A stretch of DNA of 64,000 nt from Lewinella sp. W8. GTDB lineage: Bacteria; Bacteroidota; Bacteroidia; Chitinophagales; Saprospiraceae. The notes under the pieces were generated by a model. The model worked only from the letters and a program-made list of their open reading frames with translations. It searched no databases and was not told the origin of the DNA. Made by a program: the position numbers and the translations under genes. This document shows positions 27,085-36,425 of this stretch, in pieces (position 1 is the stretch's first letter; each line of letters starts with the position of its first letter). The stretch covers positions 1-64,000 of the forward strand of contig NZ_SNAQ03000013.1 in NCBI RefSeq assembly GCF_004375085.3, written 5' to 3'.

Positions 27085-27606
27085 TTATTGACCAAGAATG
27101 ATTTCCAGATGACCAATGTGATGCCTTCCGTGCCAGTCGTAGTGGGCGGCCAGGGTATCGAGGCGATACGTCCACCCACTCCCCGGATGCAAGGCCGTTC
27201 TTTCCCACTGGGCGTCGGTGCAGGTTGCCAGCAGGGTCGCCCACCGGAGGTGAAGACCCCGCAAAATGTCGAGACTCACCCGCACCGGAACCACCTCCAC
27301 GTCGGTCAGTTCCGCCCAACGGGTTTCGTCGTAGGGCGTGAGGGTAGGGTGGTCCTCGGTCAGTACCCGTTTGTGTCGAACGTAGGCATTGGTGTGGCTG
27401 TCCACGAGATGGTGAATGACCTGCCGGGCCGTCCAGCCATCGGGGCGGTAAGTATTGTCCAGTAGTGCCCCTTCCTCCAGCGCGTTGACCAGCGGCGAGA
27501 GCTTGTCGGGCAGTCCGCCGATGGATTTAACGTATTCCACTCGCCGGGCGGCAGCTTCCTCGGGAGCGGGAAGCTCAAATTTTCCAATGGGGTATCGCAG
27601 GGACAT
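27085..27606 (-). CDS. YfiT/BstA-type DinB-fold metal-dependent hydrolase or transferase
   Basis: 173 residues with the YfiT signature. The N-terminus RYPIGKFELPAPEEAAARRVEYV is typical, followed by the metal-binding His pattern: IHHLVDSHTNAYVRHKRVL and a C-terminal YDWHGRHHIGHLEIILGQ. In Bacillus the homologue conjugates bacillithiol; Bacteroidota also make bacillithiol in some lineages, so thiol transfer is plausible but not shown. It sits 38 bp upstream of the choice-of-anchor gene on the same strand. Confidence 0.88.
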   Translation of the reverse strand: MSLRYPIGKFELPAPEEAAARRVEYVKSIGGLPDKLSPLVNALEEGALLDNTYRPDGWTARQVIHHLVDSHTNAYVRHKRVLTEDHPTLTPYDETRWAELTDVEVVPVRVSLDILRGLHLRWATLLATCTDAQWERTALHPGSGWTYRLDTLAAHYDWHGRHHIGHLEIILGQ

Positions 27607-27780
27607 GAGTAGATTTTGTCGATGAAGTAATGGCGGTCCGAAAATACCTACTTCCTTTCGAACTGCTCTTCGTTAAATGGAGGATAGTCGCCTTAAGACG
27701 CCTGGCGGGGAACTTGGAGTGCTTAACCTTCGCCAAGAAGGGATAAGCTGATCCAGGGAGAAATTCAATTTTTTGGCTAT

Positions 27781-27804
27781 CGCAGGTGCCATGCATCCGG
27801 GTAG
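27781..27804 (-). repeat. Copy of dispersed GCACCTGCG element with shared flank
   Basis: CGCAGGTGCC at 27781-27790 is followed by ATGCATCCGGGTAGGGCA. A similar string with a few changes (GCAGGTGCCGTGCAGTCGGG) occurs at about 43964-43990 before pnp. Confidence 0.6.
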
Positions 27805-27870
27805 GGCAAAGTTTATGGCAACCGCGATGAACCTCTCCCTGCGGTAAGCTATTCGGCAAGAAAAGTCTTT

Positions 27871-28392
27871 ATGCAATTGCGAATTTTCGGGCTCTGCGTT
27901 GGAATGTTGCTCCTGAGCGCCTGTGAGGGCCGCACTGAGGAACGACGTTCCTCCCGTGGGGAGCACTTCGTTCCGGACCCTAACTACCTGTACTTCAAAA
28001 ACACCCGCGCCCGGGATTACCGGACGGAGGAACTAGCCGACAAAACAATCCTCTGGAAGCTGGACGATCTTTTCGCTTCCGATGCCGTCCTGCAACCCGT
28101 CATTCAGGACGTGTGGCTGGAAGACCGGGCTTATTTGACCTGCCACCTGAGGGGCGAACCTTCCCAGGCGTTTCGGCTGGAGGCCGAACGGAGGGAGGAC
28201 GCCGACTGGGAGTTTGTTCCGGTGTCGGACCCCATGACGCTGGCCCAAATCCATGCCTTCCGTGAGATGCTCGGCGCCCAACACGCCCTGCGTGTGATTA
28301 CCCCCTCGGATACGCTGCGGGTCTTCTCCGCACCACCCGAGCGGGCCGCCGCCCGGGAAGTGATCGATGATTACCTGCGCTTGCTGGAATAA
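27871..28392 (+). CDS. Predicted lipoprotein, function unknown
   Basis: 173 residues. The signal peptide ends in a clear lipobox (LLLSAC, Cys18), so the protein is probably anchored in a membrane facing the periplasm. The remainder is soluble and mixed alpha/beta, with no motif I recognise; RTEERRSSRGEHFVPDPNYLYFKNTRARDYR shows a basic N-terminal stretch followed by a compact domain. It is followed after 32 bp by the TIGR02757 gene and may be cotranscribed. Confidence 0.78.
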   Translation: MQLRIFGLCVGMLLLSACEGRTEERRSSRGEHFVPDPNYLYFKNTRARDYRTEELADKTILWKLDDLFASDAVLQPVIQDVWLEDRAYLTCHLRGEPSQAFRLEAERREDADWEFVPVSDPMTLAQIHAFREMLGAQHALRVITPSDTLRVFSAPPERAAAREVIDDYLRLLE

Positions 28393-28424
28393 GGTAAGAT
28401 CATCAATATCTACCTTCGCCGACC

Positions 28425-29204
28425 ATGGACATTACCCAGTTACTTGATCAGTACCACGAGCGCTTCAATCAGCCGGATTTTATTCCCGACGATCCCATCG
28501 GACTGGTGCACGCCTTTGACGATCCGCGCGATCGGGAAATCGTCGGGTTTTGGGTGGCGACCCTGGCCTGGGGGCGTCGCGCCACCATCATCGATAAGGG
28601 CGCTCAGTTACTGGAACTGATGGAGGGAAGACCTCACCGCTTCGTGCTGGAGCATACTCCCGAAGACCGCGCCCGGTTCCGGGACTGGAAACACCGAACG
28701 TTTACGTACACGGATACCCTGTATTTCCTGGAATGGCTGCAGTGGTACTACCGGCAGCACGAAAGCCTGGAGGATGCTTTCGCCCGGCACCTGAGCCCGG
28801 AAGATGCCACCATTGAACCCGCTTTGCGGGGCTTTCACGAATTGTTTTTTTCGCTGCCTTCCGCGCCGGCCCGCACCCGCAAGCACGTGGCCACACCGGC
28901 CAGAAAATCCCGCTGTAAACGGCTCTGCATGTTCCTGCGGTGGATGGTCCGGCGAGATGATCGGGGGGTGGATTTTGGTGACTGGACGCGGATCCGACCC
29001 GATCAGTTGTGCATGCCGCTGGACGTACACGTTGAGCGCATAGCGCGCGAATTGGGACTCCTGACCAGAAAGCAGGCCGACTGGCGAGCCGTACTGGAAC
29101 TGACCGACGCGGTCAGAAAAATTGATGCCCGCGACCCGGTAAAGTATGATTTCGCGCTTTTCGGTATGGGGGTAGAGGGGATCAACCCGCACCAATTTCT
29201 GTAA
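28425..29204 (+). CDS. TIGR02757 family (DUF2400) protein
   Basis: 259 residues of a family widespread in Bacteroidota, probably related to the helix-hairpin-helix fold: PDDPIGLVHAFDDPRDREIVGFWVATLAWGRR at the start, FLRWMVRRDDRGVDFGDW, PLDVHVERIARELGLL and a C-terminal KYDFALFGMGVEG. The DxHxxR pattern resembles the base-excision glycosylase end of HhH-GPD proteins, but no activity is established. A TACCTTCG box ends 6 nt before the ATG. Confidence 0.92.
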   Translation: MDITQLLDQYHERFNQPDFIPDDPIGLVHAFDDPRDREIVGFWVATLAWGRRATIIDKGAQLLELMEGRPHRFVLEHTPEDRARFRDWKHRTFTYTDTLYFLEWLQWYYRQHESLEDAFARHLSPEDATIEPALRGFHELFFSLPSAPARTRKHVATPARKSRCKRLCMFLRWMVRRDDRGVDFGDWTRIRPDQLCMPLDVHVERIARELGLLTRKQADWRAVLELTDAVRKIDARDPVKYDFALFGMGVEGINPHQFL

Positions 29205-29306
29205 AATAATGGTCGAAAGTGATCTAAAGCACTTATTGCTGGCTGGACAATTTTTACCTTTAGGTCGTATTTTTATATCCCTACCGAACATAATCTCCCC
29301 CGGCGT

Positions 29307-32141
29307 ATGGCCAGACGACTACTATTTTCAAGTGCATTATTTCTTTCCACTGTATTCTGTTTCGCCCAAACGAATAATGTTGAGTTGTACCGAACCATTG
29401 ACGGCCGGTTCAACAACCGGATAAATCAACAGTGGGGGGCAACGCACACGCCCATCCTCCGCGTAACGGGCAATGGTTTTGCCGACGGCTACAGCGCTCC
29501 GGCGGGCCCCGAACGCCCCAACCCCAGGGTTATCTCCAACGCGATCTTCGCCCAGGACGGACTCCTGAACGATCCCGTAGGATTGAGTGACTTTACCTGG
29601 GTATTCGGTCAATTCATTGACCACGACATCACCCTGACGGAAATCCCCGGTGAACCCATCCCCATTCCCGTACCGATGGGGGACCCTAATTTCGATCCCT
29701 TCTTCACCGGTAACGTGATGATTCCCATGACCCGCAACGGGCAGCGGTTCGGTACCGGCCTGGGGCCGGGGAACCCCCGGGAATACGACAACGAAATCAC
29801 GGCATTCATCGATGGCTCTGCCGTTTATCACTCCGAAGAAAGTGCCGCTCAGTGGTTGCGTACCGGAGTAGACGGTAAGCTCAAGGTGAGTGCCGGAAAC
29901 CTGCTTCCCTACAATACCGTTGACGGTGAATTTGATAGTCCGGTAGATCCCAATGCTCCCCATATGGCCGATGGAGTAGGCGTAGCTACCCGCCTCTTCG
30001 TGGCCGGAGACGTCCGGGTGAACGAAAACCCCCTGCTGACAACTTTTCACACGCTGTTTGTCCGGGAGCACAACCGCCAGTGTGACCTGCTCAAGGCACA
30101 GCACCCCGACTGGAGCGATGATGAGCTCTACGAATACGCCCGCAAAATCGTGGGGGGGCTGATCCAGTCCATCGTATACGACGAATGGTTACCCGCCATG
30201 GGCGTGGAAGTGGCCCCGTACGATGGATACGATTCCCGGCTGCTGCCGCAGATCGCTAACGTTTTCTCCGCGGCGGCCTTCCGGGTGGGGCATACGCTAC
30301 TGAACTCAAATCTCCGGCGTTTGGACGCCAACGGACAGAGAATGCCTGACCTCGGGTTGCGGGAAGCCTTCTTCCGTCCTGACCAGATTCCGGCCACCGG
30401 TGGTCTGGAGCCCTTCCTGCGCGGGATGGCCGAACAGGTACAACAACGGATGGATAACCACGTGGTGGACGATGTTCGTAATTTCCTTTTCGGCCCTCCG
30501 GGGGCCGGGGGCCTGGACCTGGCGTCCATCAACATCATGCGCGGCCGCGAACGCGGCCTGCCCCTGTACAACTCCGTGCGTCTGGCCTATGGCCTTGGTC
30601 CCGTCTTTGAATTTTCCCAAATCAACCCCGATCCCGACGTATATGAGGCCCTGGCCGAAGTGTACAACGACGACATCAACCAGGTTGACCCCTGGGTGGG
30701 GATGTTGGCCGAACGGCCCATGGACGGTTCCATTTTTGGCCCCACCATCCGTACCATCATGAAGCGGCAGTTTGAGGACCTGCGGGACGGCGATCGCTTC
30801 TTCTACCTCAATGACCCCCTGCTGACGGAGGAGGAAAAGGAATGGATCACCAACACCTCTTTCCGGGACGTCGTGATGTACAATACGGAGATTAACCTCA
30901 TGCAGGATAACGTCTTTGAAGCCACCCCCTTCAGCGATATGTGTGGAGCGGGTACCGTAGCTACCGACGGAGTGATTAATCTGCACACCAGCAATGTTCC
31001 ACTGCCCGAAGTAACGGTTGACGCCATCGGGAACGACGGACTGGTGGTATCCACCAGCCTGACCTCCGACCTGGGTTTCTATGACTTTGAGGCCCTCCCG
31101 GCCTGTCAGATGACGAGCCTGACCGCAGCGCGGATGGATACCTGGGATAACGGCATCAACATCCTGGACATGGTCGCCATCCAGCGGCACGTCCTGGGGC
31201 TGACTCCCTTCACCAACCCCTACCAGTACCTTGCCGCCGACGCTAACGGAGATGCCTCCATTGACGTCTTTGACATCGTTGCCCTCTCCCGACTCATCCT
31301 GGGCCGGACCACCGAATTACAACCCGCCCCCGTACAACCCTGGCTGTTCATCCCGGCAGCCTACGAGTTTACGGACGCCGAAAATCCTTTCGCGGATGAC
31401 TACCCCACGGAAATCAGCTTTGCGGACGTAGATCCCAACAACATCAATCAGGGTTTCGTGGCCGTGAAGATTGGTGACGTTAACGCAGACGTTTCCGTTG
31501 GTTCCAGCAGCCTGCAGGCTCCGGGACTGGTGGTGGAAATTCCCGCAGAGGAGCTTACTCCGGGTCGGGTGGAAAAAGTACGGTTGAAGCTGCGGGGCAA
31601 CGACTTGAGTGGTTTCCAGTTTGCCCTCCGCGCTGACGGCGGACGCATTCTTTCCGCTACCGTAGCCGAAACAGGACGAGGCCAGCAGGTTGAACTGGAC
31701 GAAACGGGCAACCTTAAGGTGTTGGGCCTGCTGGAAACGGAGGACATTTTACCCCTGGAGCTGGAGGTTGAAGTATACCGCGAGGCTACGCTCGACGACG
31801 TCATCAGCATCAGTTCGGTACTGCCGGCGATGACGGCCAACGCAGGGTTACGGCCGGGAACGGTCCGTCTCGAACGCGGTGACGCTTCGCTGGCGAATAC
31901 CCGGGTCTACCCGAACCCATTTGACGCTAGCGTAAATCTGACCTTACCCACCGCGCTAACGACGGAAGCTACCGTGTACCTCTACGACGTGGCGGGACGC
32001 CGGGTACTGGAGCAGCCGGTGGCGGCCGGTGCGCAGCAGATTACGCTTAATGACCTGAACCTCCCGGCGGGTACCTACGCTTTGCGGTTAAATGACGCCC
32101 GGGGAGAAACCTTGTTTGCCACGGTGCTACAACGACGGTAA
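29307..32141 (+). CDS. Secreted animal-type haem peroxidase with dockerin and T9SS domains
   Basis: 944 residues. A signal peptide ends at CFAQ (about 21). The peroxidase domain (about 25-555) keeps the myeloperoxidase-family residues: GQFIDHDIT with Asp105 (haem ester) and distal His106, DVRVNENP with Arg237 and Glu240, and proximal His329 in AAFRVGHTLLNS. Two dockerin-like calcium repeats (about 615-670, including DANGDASIDVFDIVALSRLI) come next, then a cohesin-like beta region and a T9SS C-terminal domain starting at YPNPFDASVNL. Likely oxidises halides or phenolics outside the cell. The C-terminal modules resemble the truncated protein at 1-734. Confidence 0.93.
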   Translation: MARRLLFSSALFLSTVFCFAQTNNVELYRTIDGRFNNRINQQWGATHTPILRVTGNGFADGYSAPAGPERPNPRVISNAIFAQDGLLNDPVGLSDFTWVFGQFIDHDITLTEIPGEPIPIPVPMGDPNFDPFFTGNVMIPMTRNGQRFGTGLGPGNPREYDNEITAFIDGSAVYHSEESAAQWLRTGVDGKLKVSAGNLLPYNTVDGEFDSPVDPNAPHMADGVGVATRLFVAGDVRVNENPLLTTFHTLFVREHNRQCDLLKAQHPDWSDDELYEYARKIVGGLIQSIVYDEWLPAMGVEVAPYDGYDSRLLPQIANVFSAAAFRVGHTLLNSNLRRLDANGQRMPDLGLREAFFRPDQIPATGGLEPFLRGMAEQVQQRMDNHVVDDVRNFLFGPPGAGGLDLASINIMRGRERGLPLYNSVRLAYGLGPVFEFSQINPDPDVYEALAEVYNDDINQVDPWVGMLAERPMDGSIFGPTIRTIMKRQFEDLRDGDRFFYLNDPLLTEEEKEWITNTSFRDVVMYNTEINLMQDNVFEATPFSDMCGAGTVATDGVINLHTSNVPLPEVTVDAIGNDGLVVSTSLTSDLGFYDFEALPACQMTSLTAARMDTWDNGINILDMVAIQRHVLGLTPFTNPYQYLAADANGDASIDVFDIVALSRLILGRTTELQPAPVQPWLFIPAAYEFTDAENPFADDYPTEISFADVDPNNINQGFVAVKIGDVNADVSVGSSSLQAPGLVVEIPAEELTPGRVEKVRLKLRGNDLSGFQFALRADGGRILSATVAETGRGQQVELDETGNLKVLGLLETEDILPLELEVEVYREATLDDVISISSVLPAMTANAGLRPGTVRLERGDASLANTRVYPNPFDASVNLTLPTALTTEATVYLYDVAGRRVLEQPVAAGAQQITLNDLNLPAGTYALRLNDARGETLFATVLQRR

Positions 32142-32165
32142 GCGGGTTAAACGAAAACGGAAAAT

Positions 32166-32204
32166 CAGGGCGGCGGTACGGAAGTGCTGTCGCCCTGTTT
32201 TTTT
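32166..32204 (+). terminator. Terminator after the peroxidase gene
   Basis: CAGGGCG (32166-32172) and CGCCCTG (32191-32197) pair, with further imperfect pairing inside, followed by seven T. Confidence 0.88.
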
Positions 32205-32262
32205 GATCAACTCCGGTAATAGCATTGCCTAAGGAATGAAAATTCAACGAGGGACTCCTCCC

Positions 32263-32305
32263 AAAAAAAAAGAACCTCCTAACCCACATGCAGGGTCGGA
32301 GGCTC
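32263..32305 (-). terminator. Terminator downstream of the geranylgeranyl-reductase-like gene
   Basis: On the minus strand GAGCCTCC pairs with GGAGGTTC (one wobble) and ACCC with GGGT inside, followed by nine T (A-run 32263-32271 on plus). It lies about 110 bp beyond the stop of the gene at 32413, leaving an unexplained transcribed stretch. Confidence 0.85.
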
Positions 32306-32412
32306 ACTTTACACTCACTAGTATATATGAAACTTAATCAACTACATCTTTAACTACCCGAGTAAGGATTTTGTTACGCCTGCCACCAAATTTATTGTCA
32401 GCAGGAAGACCC

Positions 32413-33699
32413 TTAGGGTTGGTCCGTACCCGAAACGGTAACTGCGGGGGCTTTGCCGGTCTTGGCCCGGAAGAGTTTCCACCAGAAAGTCGGCCGTACG
32501 AGTTGCTTGCGCAATTCGAAATCGGTGTACATCCTACAGAGTACTTCAATGACCTTAGGGTTGGCCGCCACGATGCCCGTTAACAAATTTGTCAGCCAGG
32601 TCCACTGCATAATCTGCTGCAGCCGGTAGCTCAGCCGCAGCTCGGTGCGCAGTACCCGTTCGATGCGCACGTCGTAGGCCCGGAGGTAGGCGGCGTCGAA
32701 GCGATTTTCGGCCAGGCATTTTTCGGCCAGTTCCGCGGCGATAAACCCACTGTACACCCCGTTACCGATGCCTTCACCGGTGAGGGGGTCAATGAGGTGG
32801 CCGGCATCACCGATCAGCAGATAGTTATCTCCGGAAAGAATGCGCTCCTTGGAGCCCAGGGGCAGCCCATACCCAACCGTCGGGTCAATTTGCTCGGCCC
32901 CCGCGAAGCGCTCCCGGAAGGCGGGGGAGGCGACAATTTTATCCAGTTCCTTGCGCAAATTCACTTTGCGGCGTTTGACGATGTCGGATCGCATCCCGAG
33001 TCCGACGTTGGCTTCCCCGTTGGGGAGAGGGAAAATCCAGAAGTATCCGGGATTGTACTCCTTGAGAAAGTGAAGCTCGATAAAGTTATCCGGGTGGAAG
33101 CCCGTAACGCCCCGGTAGTAGGCCCGCACGGCCGCCGCGTAGTGGTCATGGTCGACTTCCTGCCGGGCTTCGTGCCGGCTGAATTTACTCTGGGCTCCGG
33201 TACCGTCAATCAGCAGCCGGCAACTCCAGCGGCGGCCGTCGCGGGCCGTTACCGTGTAGCCGGTGTCCGTTTTCTCAAATTGCGAGATCTCCGTGTTCAG
33301 CTGGAGGTCAATGTCGGGGCGGCGGCGACATTCCTCGAGGAGGAAGTTGTCGAAGTCCATGCGCTTACTGACGTAGCCGGGCGCCTGGTCGGGAATCCGC
33401 TCGTAGCCGATCTTGAAGGGTAATTCGATGAGCTTCCCCGAGGGGGGGAAGAAACGGATGCCCCAAACGTCCGTCGGGGAGTAATGGGCCCGAAACCGGT
33501 CCATGATGGCGGGGTCCAGCCGGTTGAGCAGGGTGGGGACCTTGCCGCTCAGGGCATCACCACAGACCTTATCGCGTGGGAAATCGGATTTGTCCAGCAG
33601 CGTACAGGGAATACCGAGGAAGGAAAGCCGCAGGGCCGTAGCCGCGCCGGCGGGACCGGCGCCCATGATCAGGAGGTTCGTGGGGGTGGGGGAGGACAT
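32413..33699 (-). CDS. Geranylgeranyl-reductase-family FAD oxidoreductase
   Basis: 428 residues. The FAD-binding motif MGAGPAGAATALRLSFLG opens the protein, followed by FPRDKVCGDALSG, the ribose-binding DGTGAQSKFSR, and the C-terminal FAD motif YLLIGDAGHLIDPLTGEGIGNG. The family includes reductases of prenyl chains and related hydrogenating or hydroxylating enzymes in lipid, quinone and carotenoid paths; substrate not determined. The ATG at 33699 was chosen over a TTG at 33708. It is divergent from rnr. Confidence 0.9.
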   Translation of the reverse strand: MSSPTPTNLLIMGAGPAGAATALRLSFLGIPCTLLDKSDFPRDKVCGDALSGKVPTLLNRLDPAIMDRFRAHYSPTDVWGIRFFPPSGKLIELPFKIGYERIPDQAPGYVSKRMDFDNFLLEECRRRPDIDLQLNTEISQFEKTDTGYTVTARDGRRWSCRLLIDGTGAQSKFSRHEARQEVDHDHYAAAVRAYYRGVTGFHPDNFIELHFLKEYNPGYFWIFPLPNGEANVGLGMRSDIVKRRKVNLRKELDKIVASPAFRERFAGAEQIDPTVGYGLPLGSKERILSGDNYLLIGDAGHLIDPLTGEGIGNGVYSGFIAAELAEKCLAENRFDAAYLRAYDVRIERVLRTELRLSYRLQQIMQWTWLTNLLTGIVAANPKVIEVLCRMYTDFELRKQLVRPTFWWKLFRAKTGKAPAVTVSGTDQP

Positions 33700-33893
33700 A
33701 GGGCGCAAGATAAGCGGGAAGGCTAATTATGGAAGAACCAGAAATGTAGCTAATGACCACCGAATGGCTGGATAACGGACCGGTTTTAACGCTTCTAAAC
33801 GACCATCCCGCAGCCTGAAGGGTACTGTGACTAAGGAAAGCAGCGGGAGCAACGAAGAGATACCAAAGGACCACTGCCGTACCTGCTGCTCTG

Positions 33894-33916
33894 GCACCTG
33901 CGGCCCCTCGCCCAAA
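33894..33916 (+). repeat. 23-bp copy of the dispersed GCACCTGCG element
   Basis: This 23-bp string (GCACCTGCGGCCCCTCGC and five more bases) is exactly repeated on the minus strand at 63841-63863. It lies in the 380-bp gap between the flavoprotein and rnr (33700-34079), in which I see no gene; TACCTTCG at about 33977 is a weak promoter candidate. Confidence 0.8.
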
Positions 33917-34079
33917 CCCCGCCAACGATAAAAAAGGACCTCCGCTAAAAAATGCCCACAGAACTTTTCCCGATTTACCTTCGTTCTCAGGTTGATACAA
34001 TAACCCAAATGAACAAAATCCGCAGACCATCTACCTGCGGCGGTGCCAACGGGGTGCCGAAACACACCCAAAGAAATAC

Positions 34080-36425
34080 ATGTCTAAGAATAAGATTAAG
34101 GGCAGCAAGCTCAAGGCCCGCGATTTAGAACGTGCGCTGGTCAAGGAATTTAAACTAAGCCCGCGCAAGCAATTCAACCCCAAGCAACTCATCCGGAAGC
34201 TGAAAATCAAAAACAGCAAAGACAGCGTCCAGGCCGCCCTGGATAAGCTGGCCTCCGCGGGCAAAATTCGCCCCACCGACAACTACAAATACCAACTCGC
34301 CAAGGATTACACCGAGAAGCACACCAGGACCTACCTGGAAGGACGCGTCGACATGACCCGCTCCGGTGCCGCCTACATCGTCGTCGACGGCGATCAGGAC
34401 GATATTTTCGTCCCCCCCACCCGCCTGCACAACGCCCAGGACGGCGACACCGTCCGCGTGCGGTACTGGACGCCCTCCGGCCGCCGCAAGCCGGAAGGTG
34501 AAGTGACCAAGGTGCTGGAACGCAGCGTCACCCACTTCGTCGGTACGCTGGTGGAGCACGCCAAGTACGCCGAGGTGGTCGTCGAGCAACCCGGCGGGCA
34601 CATGCTCTCCGTGGCCGTGCACCGGGCCGAATTGATGGAGGCCGAGAGTAAGGACAAGGTGGTGGTGGAAATCACCGACTGGGCCACGAACCGCTTCGGA
34701 CAGATCAGCGGAAAGATCACCGCCGTGCTCGGCGCGGAGGGGAGCAGCGAGATCGAGATGCAGACCATCCTGATCAACAATGGCTTCCAGATCACCTTCC
34801 CGAAGGCCGTGCTGGAGGAAAGCGAAGGCCTGCCGAGCAGCATCAGCCCCCAGGAAATTCACCGTCGCCGCGACATGCGGGAGGTGACCACCTTCACCAT
34901 CGACCCCCTGACGGCCAAAGACTTCGATGATGCCCTTTCCGTCGAGCACCTGGAAAACGGACAGATCGAGATCGGCGTCCACATCGCCGACGTCAGTCAC
35001 TACGTCCGTCCCGACAGCGCCCTGGACAAAGAAGCCCGCTCCCGCTCCACGAGTGTATACCTCGTGGACCGCGTGTGCCCGATGCTGCCCGAGCGCATCA
35101 GTAACGAACTCTGTTCGCTACGCCCCCACGAGGACAAGCTGACCTTCAGCGCCGTCTTCACCCTGGACGCCAAGACCTATCAGGTGCGCAAGCGCTGGTT
35201 TGGTCGAACGGTGACCCACTCCGACCGCCGCTTCACGTACGAGGAAGCCCAGGAAGTGTTGGACACCGGCAAAGGGGACTTTAAAGAAGAACTGGTCTTG
35301 CTGGATAAGATCGCCAAGAAGTACCGCGCGCGGCGCTTCAAGAACGGCGCGATTGACTTTGCCACCAACGAAGTCCGCTTCAAGCTGGACGAGGACGGTA
35401 CGCCCCTGAGCGTCTACATCAAGGAGCGCATCGACACCAATATGCTCATCGAGGAGTTCATGCTCATGGCCAACCGCGAGGTGGCCACCTACATGGTCAA
35501 GAAAGCTGAGCGGCTGAAAACCCTCATTCCTTTCGTATTCCGCGTGCACGACGATCCGGACATCGAGAAGGTCGAGGAGCTGGCGCGCTTTGCCGCCGCC
35601 CTGGGCTACGAGATGGACCTGAGTAGCCCGACGGCCATCGCCAAGAGCTACACCAAGCTGTTGTCCAAGGCCGGCGAGGACCCGATGGTGAAAATGCTGA
35701 GCCCCATCGCCATCCGCACGATGGCCAAGGCCATTTATACCACCGAAAACATCGGTCACTACGGCCTCGGCTTCGAAAATTACACCCACTTCACTTCGCC
35801 CATCCGCCGGTACGCGGACGTGCTGGTGCACCGCATCCTCTACGCTAACCTCGAAAAGGGCAGCCTCTACAAGGCCAACCCCATGAAGCTGGAGGAAACC
35901 TGCAAGCACATCAGTAATCAGGAGCGGAAGGCCGTGACGGCGGAGCGGGAAAGCATCAAGTACAAGCAGACCGAGTTCATGCTGGACAACATCGGCGAGG
36001 AATTCGATGGTGTCATCAACGGCCTGGCCGACTTCGGCGTCTTCGTGGAACTTTCCGAGAACTACGTCGAGGGCATGATCAGCTACGAGGACATGGACGA
36101 ATCCTACGACATCGGTGCCGGCAAGCTCTACATCACCGGTCGCCGCTCGGGCAAGAAGCTCAAAATGGGCGATTCGGTGCGGGTGCGCATCGAAGACGTG
36201 GACCTCGAGCGCCGTCGGATCGACCTGTCGCTGGTGGAGGTCCTGAAAGTCCACGGCAACCACGAGGATAAGGACGCTGATCGCAAGAGCCGTTCTTCCC
36301 GCAAGTCCAAATCGAACGGACGTTCCTCCGGGCGACGGAGCGCAGGTGCCCGCTCTTCCCGGACGGCCAAGAACTCAGGTTCTTCCCGCAGCCGGAAGAC
36401 GCGCACGCCGCGGAAGCGGAAGTAG
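34080..36425 (+). CDS. rnr: Ribonuclease R
   Basis: Hydrolytic 3'-5' exoribonuclease that degrades structured RNA, 781 residues. In order: a basic N-terminal winged-helix region (about 1-75), OB/CSD domains (about 85-240), the RNB catalytic domain with TIDPLTAKDFDDALSVE holding the metal-binding aspartates, and HFTSPIRRYADVLVHRIL. An S1 domain follows (about 640-710: GEEFDGVINGLADFGVFVEL), then a Lys/Arg/Ser-rich tail. Codons end mostly in C or G, as expected for a well-expressed gene. It is transcribed alone. Confidence 0.96.
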   Translation: MSKNKIKGSKLKARDLERALVKEFKLSPRKQFNPKQLIRKLKIKNSKDSVQAALDKLASAGKIRPTDNYKYQLAKDYTEKHTRTYLEGRVDMTRSGAAYIVVDGDQDDIFVPPTRLHNAQDGDTVRVRYWTPSGRRKPEGEVTKVLERSVTHFVGTLVEHAKYAEVVVEQPGGHMLSVAVHRAELMEAESKDKVVVEITDWATNRFGQISGKITAVLGAEGSSEIEMQTILINNGFQITFPKAVLEESEGLPSSISPQEIHRRRDMREVTTFTIDPLTAKDFDDALSVEHLENGQIEIGVHIADVSHYVRPDSALDKEARSRSTSVYLVDRVCPMLPERISNELCSLRPHEDKLTFSAVFTLDAKTYQVRKRWFGRTVTHSDRRFTYEEAQEVLDTGKGDFKEELVLLDKIAKKYRARRFKNGAIDFATNEVRFKLDEDGTPLSVYIKERIDTNMLIEEFMLMANREVATYMVKKAERLKTLIPFVFRVHDDPDIEKVEELARFAAALGYEMDLSSPTAIAKSYTKLLSKAGEDPMVKMLSPIAIRTMAKAIYTTENIGHYGLGFENYTHFTSPIRRYADVLVHRILYANLEKGSLYKANPMKLEETCKHISNQERKAVTAERESIKYKQTEFMLDNIGEEFDGVINGLADFGVFVELSENYVEGMISYEDMDESYDIGAGKLYITGRRSGKKLKMGDSVRVRIEDVDLERRRIDLSLVEVLKVHGNHEDKDADRKSRSSRKSKSNGRSSGRRSAGARSSRTAKNSGSSRSRKTRTPRKRK

